Part shown: piece after piece, positions 59,881-64,000 of the stretch
How positions within the stretch are numbered: the first letter of the stretch is position 1
How the letters are laid out: each line of letters begins with the position of its first letter
DNA from: Arctopsyche grandis
Lineage: Eukaryota; Arthropoda; Insecta; Trichoptera; Hydropsychidae
DNA length: 64,000 nt
Direction of reading: 5' to 3'
NCBI RefSeq assembly: GCF_051622035.1
Contig: NC_135359.1
Coordinates: 29,293,501 to 29,357,500 of the forward strand
Position numbers and translations under genes: made by a program
Notes under the pieces: model-generated
The model's input: only the letters and a program-made list of their open reading frames with translations
Told to the model about the DNA's origin: nothing
Database searches by the model: none

Positions 59881-59949
59881 AGAATTATTTCAAAAAATAT
59901 TCTCAGAATTCTTCCACCAACATTCGATATTATTATCTACATTTACCAC

Positions 59950-60105
59950 TGGACCAACCGTATAGCTCAGTGGTAGCGTGTATGTTTAGCACCGAGTGAT
60001 TATTGGGTTCGATCCCGCTATACTGCTGGGTATATTTGGATATTTGTGACTACAAGTCGATCGATTCTTATCAGAGTTTGCCAATTTTATCAGATCATTG
60101 TTATT
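59950..60105 (+). repeat. SINE interrupted by an RTE LINE
   Basis: The head CCGTATAGCTCAGTGGTAGC, box B GGGTTCGATCCC and body run to CAGATCATTGTT, where the LINE tail begins. The rest of the SINE should lie beyond the LINE, outside the window. Confidence 0.7.
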
Positions 60106-60109
60106 ATTT

Positions 60110-60950
60110 ATTTAAAGTTTGGACCATTGTAGCATAACAGGAATTCTTAATGCGCCACAATGGTTAAAAATATAACTCTATATTGCTGTCGGTTCCCTCA
60201 TCACTGAGGATCGTGACTATGATGTGCGGTCAACCAGCTGCCTCCATTCAGTTCTAAATTCGGCCAGGCGAAGACTTGCTACCGTGGAAGCGCCCGTCGC
60301 TGCAGATACTTGGTCAGTCCAGCGTGCGGGGGATCTGCCTCTGGCTCTTCTGCCTTCGACGCTACCAACCACAACCAACCGCTCCAGGCTCTCCTCACCT
60401 CTTTGTGCAATGTGGCCGAAGAACTGCAATATACGTTTCAGGCATATTGTTGACAATCTATCCTTGATTTTCAATTCTTCAAGAATAGACACATTCGTGC
60501 GTTTGTCAGTCCAAGGCACGCGCAGTAGCCGTCTCCAGGACCACATCTCGAAGGCATCGATTCTCCGTCTATCCGCCGCCTTCATGGTCCACGTCTCGAC
60601 ACCATAAAGGCAGACAGAAAAAACGAGACTCTTCACGAGACGGATTTTGACAGCAGTTGTAATGGCTCTATTCTTCCAAATCTTCGTTAGTTGTGACATT
60701 GCCGATTTTGCTAATGTAATCCGGCGCCGTATTTCCAATTCGCTGCCGCCGTTGTTAGATATGAGTGACCCCAGATAGACAAAATTATCAACCACATCTA
60801 TACCGTTTAAAGCTGAGTTGTTGTTTTGCAGCTGTTGGTGACGGTCAATTATCATAATTTTTGTTTTGGGGCGGTTTATCTGGAGGCCAAGCACATTACT
60901 CTCTGTCTCAACACGACGGATCAGTTCGGCCATTTCTTCATGATTATTAG
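60110..60950 (-). pseudogene. RTE-type LINE reverse transcriptase, C-terminal part
   Basis: The open frame 60952-60217 continues the RT cut at 63548. It includes LQINRPKTKIMI (RT motif), VYLGSLI, a CLYGVETWTM block, FEMWSWRRLLRVPWTDK and RARGRSPARWTDQV, the ordered post-YADD blocks of RTE-clade proteins. The 3' UTR hairpin and A-rich end lie at about 60105-60180. The frame is open, but a Helitron separates it from the catalytic part. Confidence 0.88.
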
Positions 60951-61163
60951 CTACTAGCTGTATTACCCGGCTTCGCTCAGTGTTTATAATATAAACCGCT
61001 TAAACATGACTAAGCTAATTTAATTAAAAAAAAAAAAAAAATTAAAAAATTAAAAAAAAAAATAAAAAAAAAAATAAAAAAAAAATCAAAAAAAAAATCA
61101 AAAAAAAAATAAAAAAAAAATCAAAAAAAAAATTTAAAAAAATCAAAAAAAAAAATCATTTTT

Positions 61164-62480
61164 TTTTTTTGCCTTCTAGGGCTTCGCCCTCGGCACCCCC
61201 CTGAGCCTTTGCCTTCTAGGGCTTCGCCCCTCCACGCCCCATGAGCAATTGCCGTTTAGGGCTTCGCCCCCCATGATCAGTTGCCTTTTAGGGCTTCGCC
61301 CCTCCGCGCCCCCATGATTCAAAGCCGTCTAGGGCTTCGCCCCCCTTAGTTAATGCCTTTTAGGGCTTCGCCCCCCGCGCCCCCAAGATTAATTGCCGTT
61401 TAGGGCTTCGCCCCCCTTAGTTAATGCCTTTTAGGGCTTCGCCCCTCCGCACCCCCATGATTAAATGCCGTCTAGGGCTTCGCCCCCCTTAGTTAATGCC
61501 TTTTAGGGCTTCGCCCCCCGCGCCCCCAAGATTAATTGCCGTTTAGGGCTTCGCCCCCCTTAGTTAATGCCTTTTAGGGCTTCGCCCCCCCGCCCCTAGG
61601 GCGGCGCCCCATAAGACTGCGCCCCTAAGGCTGCGCCCCATAAGACTGCGCCCCTAAGGCTGCGCCCCATAAGACAGCGCCCCATAAGGCTGCGGCCGAT
61701 AAGGCTGTGCCCCATAAAGCTGCGCCCCCTTTTGAGCCCCATGGGGCTGCGCCCCATGAGGCTGCGCCCTCATGAAAAAAAATTAATTAAAAAAAATTAA
61801 AAAATTTTAAAATTTTAAAAAAAAATTTTAAAAAAAAATTAAAAAAAAAATAAAAAAAAATCAAAAAAAAAATCAAAAAAAAAATCAAAAAAATTTTTTT
61901 AAAAAATAAAAAAAAAAATCAATTTTTTTTTTTGCCTTCTAGGGCTTCGCCCTCGGCACCCCCCTGAGCCTTTGCCTTCTAGGGCTTCGCCCCTCCACGC
62001 CCCATGAGCAATTGCCGTTTAGGGCTTCGCCCCCATGATCAGTTGCCTTTTAGGGCTTCGCCCCTCCGCGCCCCCATGATTCAAAGCCGTCTAGGGCTTC
62101 GCCCCCCTTAGTTAATGCCTTTTAGGGCTTCGCCCCCCGCGCCCCCAAGATTAATTGCCGTTTCGGGCTTCGCCCCCCTTAGTTAATGCCTTTTAGGGCT
62201 TCGCCCCTCCGCACCCCCATGATTAAATGCCGTCTAGGGCTTCGCCCCCCCTAGTTAATGCCTTTTAGGGCTTCGCCCCCCGCGCCCCCAAGATTAATTG
62301 CCGTTTAGGGCTTCGCCCCCCTTAGTTAATGCCTTTTAGGGCTTCGCCCCTCCGCGCCCCCATGATTAAATGCCGTCTAAGGCTTCGCCCCCATGATCAG
62401 TTGCCTTTTAGGGCTTCGCCCCTCCGCGCCCCCATGATTAATTGCCGTCTAGGGCTTCGCCCCCCTTAGTTAATGCCTAT
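61164..62480 (-). repeat. Minisatellite of GGGCTTCGCCC units
   Basis: About two dozen copies of (T/C)TAGGGCTTCGCCC occur, alternating GCCTTTTAGGG and GCCGTYTAGGG types spaced about 30-45 bp. The block with its preceding A-rich tract is itself duplicated (61020-61600 and 61780-62370). Between them, 61600-61770 holds a short GGCTGCGCCCCATAAG repeat. Confidence 0.9.
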
Positions 62481-62482
62481 TA

Positions 62483-63360
62483 GGGCTTGCGCCCCATGAG
62501 GCTGGGCCCCCCGGGCCCCCTTCGGGGCCCCACGGGGCTGCGCCCCTTGTGGCGCCCCCTTTTGAGCCCCATGGGGCTGCGCCCCATGAGGCTGGGCCCC
62601 CCGGGCCCCCATTCGGGGCCCCACGGGGCTGCGCCCCTTGTGGCACCCCCTTTTGAGCCCCATGGGGCTGCGCCCCATGAGGCTGGGCCCCCCGGGCCCC
62701 CTTCGGGGCCCCACGGGGCTGCGCCCCATGTGGCGCCCCCTTTTGAGCCCCATGGGGCTGCGCCCCATGAGGCTGGGCCCCCCCGGGGCCCCACGGGGCT
62801 GCGCCCCTCGTGGCGCCCCCTTTTGAGCCCCATGGGGCTGCGCCCCATGAGGCTGGGCCCCCCGGGCCCCCTTCGGGGCCCCACGGGGCTGCGTCCCTTG
62901 TGGCGCCCCCTTTTGAGCCCCATGGGGCTGCGCCCCATGAGGCTGGGCCCCCCGGGCCCCTTTCGGGGCCCCACGGGGCCCCACGGGGCTGCGCCCCTTG
63001 TGGCGCCCCCTTTTGAGCCCCATGGGGCTGCGCCCCATGAGGCTGGGCCCCCCCGGGGCCCCACGGGGCTGCGCCCCTCGTGGCGCCCCCTTTTGAGCCC
63101 CATGGGGCTGCGCCCCATGAGGCTGGGCCCCCCGGGCCCCTTTCGGGGCCCCACGGGGCTGCGCCCCTTGTGGCGCCCCCTTTTGAGCCCCATAGGGCTG
63201 CGCCCCATGAGGCTGGGCCCCCCCGGGGCCCCACGGGGCTGCGCCCCTCGTGGCGCCCCCTTTTGAGCCCCATGGGGCTGCGCCCCATGAGGCTGGGCCC
63301 CCCGGGCCCCCTTCGGGGCCCCACGGGGCTGCGCCCCTTGTGGCGCCCCTGGCGGGGCCC
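62483..63360 (-). repeat. GC-rich tandem array, 80/90/100-bp units
   Basis: The TTTTGAGCCCCATGGGG landmark recurs at 62560, 62651, 62741, 62821, 62911, 63011, 63091, 63181 and 63261, at intervals of 80, 90/91 or 100 bp. Length changes come from loss or gain of about 10-bp CCCGGGCCCC/GGGGCCCCAC pieces. Frames are open in several phases on both strands only because the sequence lacks stop codons. Confidence 0.92.
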
Positions 63361-63547
63361 CATGAAACTACTCGCCTTGCGCCCCCGCGGGGGTGAATCC
63401 ATTGAATCGAAAAAAACAAATCGGCGCCCATGGATCGAAAAAAAAAAAAAACGAATCACGTGTTCGATGACGTCACCGATCTACGGACGACGAAGAAGAC
63501 GACGACCAAGGATACATACAAAGTCTCTTTCCAAATTATAGATTAGA

Positions 63548-64000
63548 TGAGCGTTGTGTCATCCGCATACCGAAGATTGGATAGTTTTTTTCCACCAATG
63601 GACACTCCACCCTTCCAACCATCCAGTGCTCTACGCATTATATACTCTCCATATATATTAAATAGGTCTGGAGATAATATACACCCTTGCCTTACTCCAC
63701 GTTGTACTCGAAAATTTGTCGAGTTTAGCGAATTGATTCGAACTACTGCATTGTTATCATTATACAAGTTATGTATTATCTTTACAAGATGCATGGGGAC
63801 TCCCATGTCCAGTAGAACTTTCCACAGATAGTCCCAGTTCACAAAGTCAAAAGCTTTTTTATAGTCTATAAAACAAAGAACGGCTGGAGTTTGAAACTCC
63901 CGACATTTTTCAATGAGTTGACGTATATTCAGTATTTGTTCCCTCGTCCCTTTGCCTTTTACAAACCCTGCTTGTTCGTTCGGTATTTGCCATCCAAGGT
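63548..64000 (-). pseudogene. RTE-type LINE reverse transcriptase, catalytic part (partial)
   Basis: The minus frame runs off the window end. It contains CFIDYKKAFDFVNW (motif A), VQRGVRQGCILSPDLFNIY (motif B) and LRYADDTTL (motif C, YADD), and is then cut by the Helitron. It is open throughout. The endonuclease domain would lie beyond 64000. Confidence 0.88.

Larger units (their letters stand above)
60954..63547 (-). mobile_element. 2.6-kb non-autonomous Helitron with GC-rich arrays
   Basis: Read on the minus strand it begins TCTAATCTATAATTTGG... AGAGACTTTGTATG at 63547, next to host A. It ends GAGCGAAGCCGGGTAATAC...CTAG at 60954, next to host T. These ends match the two short Helitrons at 16972-17445. 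The host RT frame resumes in register when the element is ignored. No Rep or helicase gene is present. The interior is A-rich tracts and two kinds of tandem array. Confidence 0.88.

Noticed and set aside
61164-62480. CRISPR-like regular repeats
   Set aside because: The units vary, spacers are themselves repetitive, and the setting is an insect Helitron with no cas genes.
62466-63459. Open frames of 240-330 codons (Gly/Ala/Pro-rich) in several phases on both strands
   Set aside because: They arise because the GC-rich tandem array contains no stop codons. Several frames are open at once and the unit lengths (80, 90, 100) would shift phase.

Overview
The window is AT-rich insect nuclear DNA. 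The signs are spliced genes with short GT-AG introns (about 65-100 bp once insertions are subtracted), a ZAD-type C2H2 zinc-finger gene (an arthropod-lineage family), tRNA-derived SINEs, and many DNA transposons and retrotransposons. The order of insect cannot be fixed from the sequence alone. Three host genes can be read in full. ISCU, the mitochondrial Fe-S scaffold, is on the plus strand with 3 exons (13128-15068). A ZAD-C2H2 zinc-finger gene is on the minus strand with 2 exons (10397-7730). Son, encoding the G-patch/dsRBD splicing cofactor, is on the minus strand with 12 exons (29176-19052).

Layout. 1-7.5 kb holds a second, broken ISCU copy. It lost its promoter and start codon, took a 3.07-kb LTR element 5 bp past the exon 1 splice site, and took a piggyBac inside an older TTAA element in the same intron. 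7.7-10.4 kb is the zinc-finger gene, whose only intron contains a complete small LTR element of TRIM type. 10.5-13 kb holds a pogo/Tigger remnant and a foldback element with a Harbinger element nested in it. 13.1-15.3 kb is the intact ISCU. 16-19 kb has two short Helitrons and a TTAA element. 19-29.2 kb is Son; its long introns are largely explained by insertions with clear target-site duplications (hAT, two solo LTRs, a Harbinger MITE, a SINE, a hAT MITE).

29.2-60 kb shows no confident host gene. It holds a degenerate hAT transposase gene, Jockey-like and RTE-like LINE fragments, more solo LTRs, a Harbinger element carrying a broken MADF-domain gene, SINEs, foldbacks, a GC-rich island at 45.2-45.6 kb and a CpG/CCAAT-rich stretch near 54 kb. 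Both of the latter could be promoters of genes not visible here.

60-64 kb holds nested elements. A SINE was hit by an RTE-type LINE (minus strand), and that LINE was split just after its YADD catalytic motif by a 2.6-kb Helitron. The Helitron carries no replication gene and is filled with GC-rich tandem arrays whose core resembles its own 3' end.

The strongest evidence throughout is structural: matched TIRs or LTRs, target-site duplications, an empty site in the ISCU paralogue, and reading frames that resume exactly across insertions. No CRISPR array, rRNA gene or functional tRNA gene was seen.
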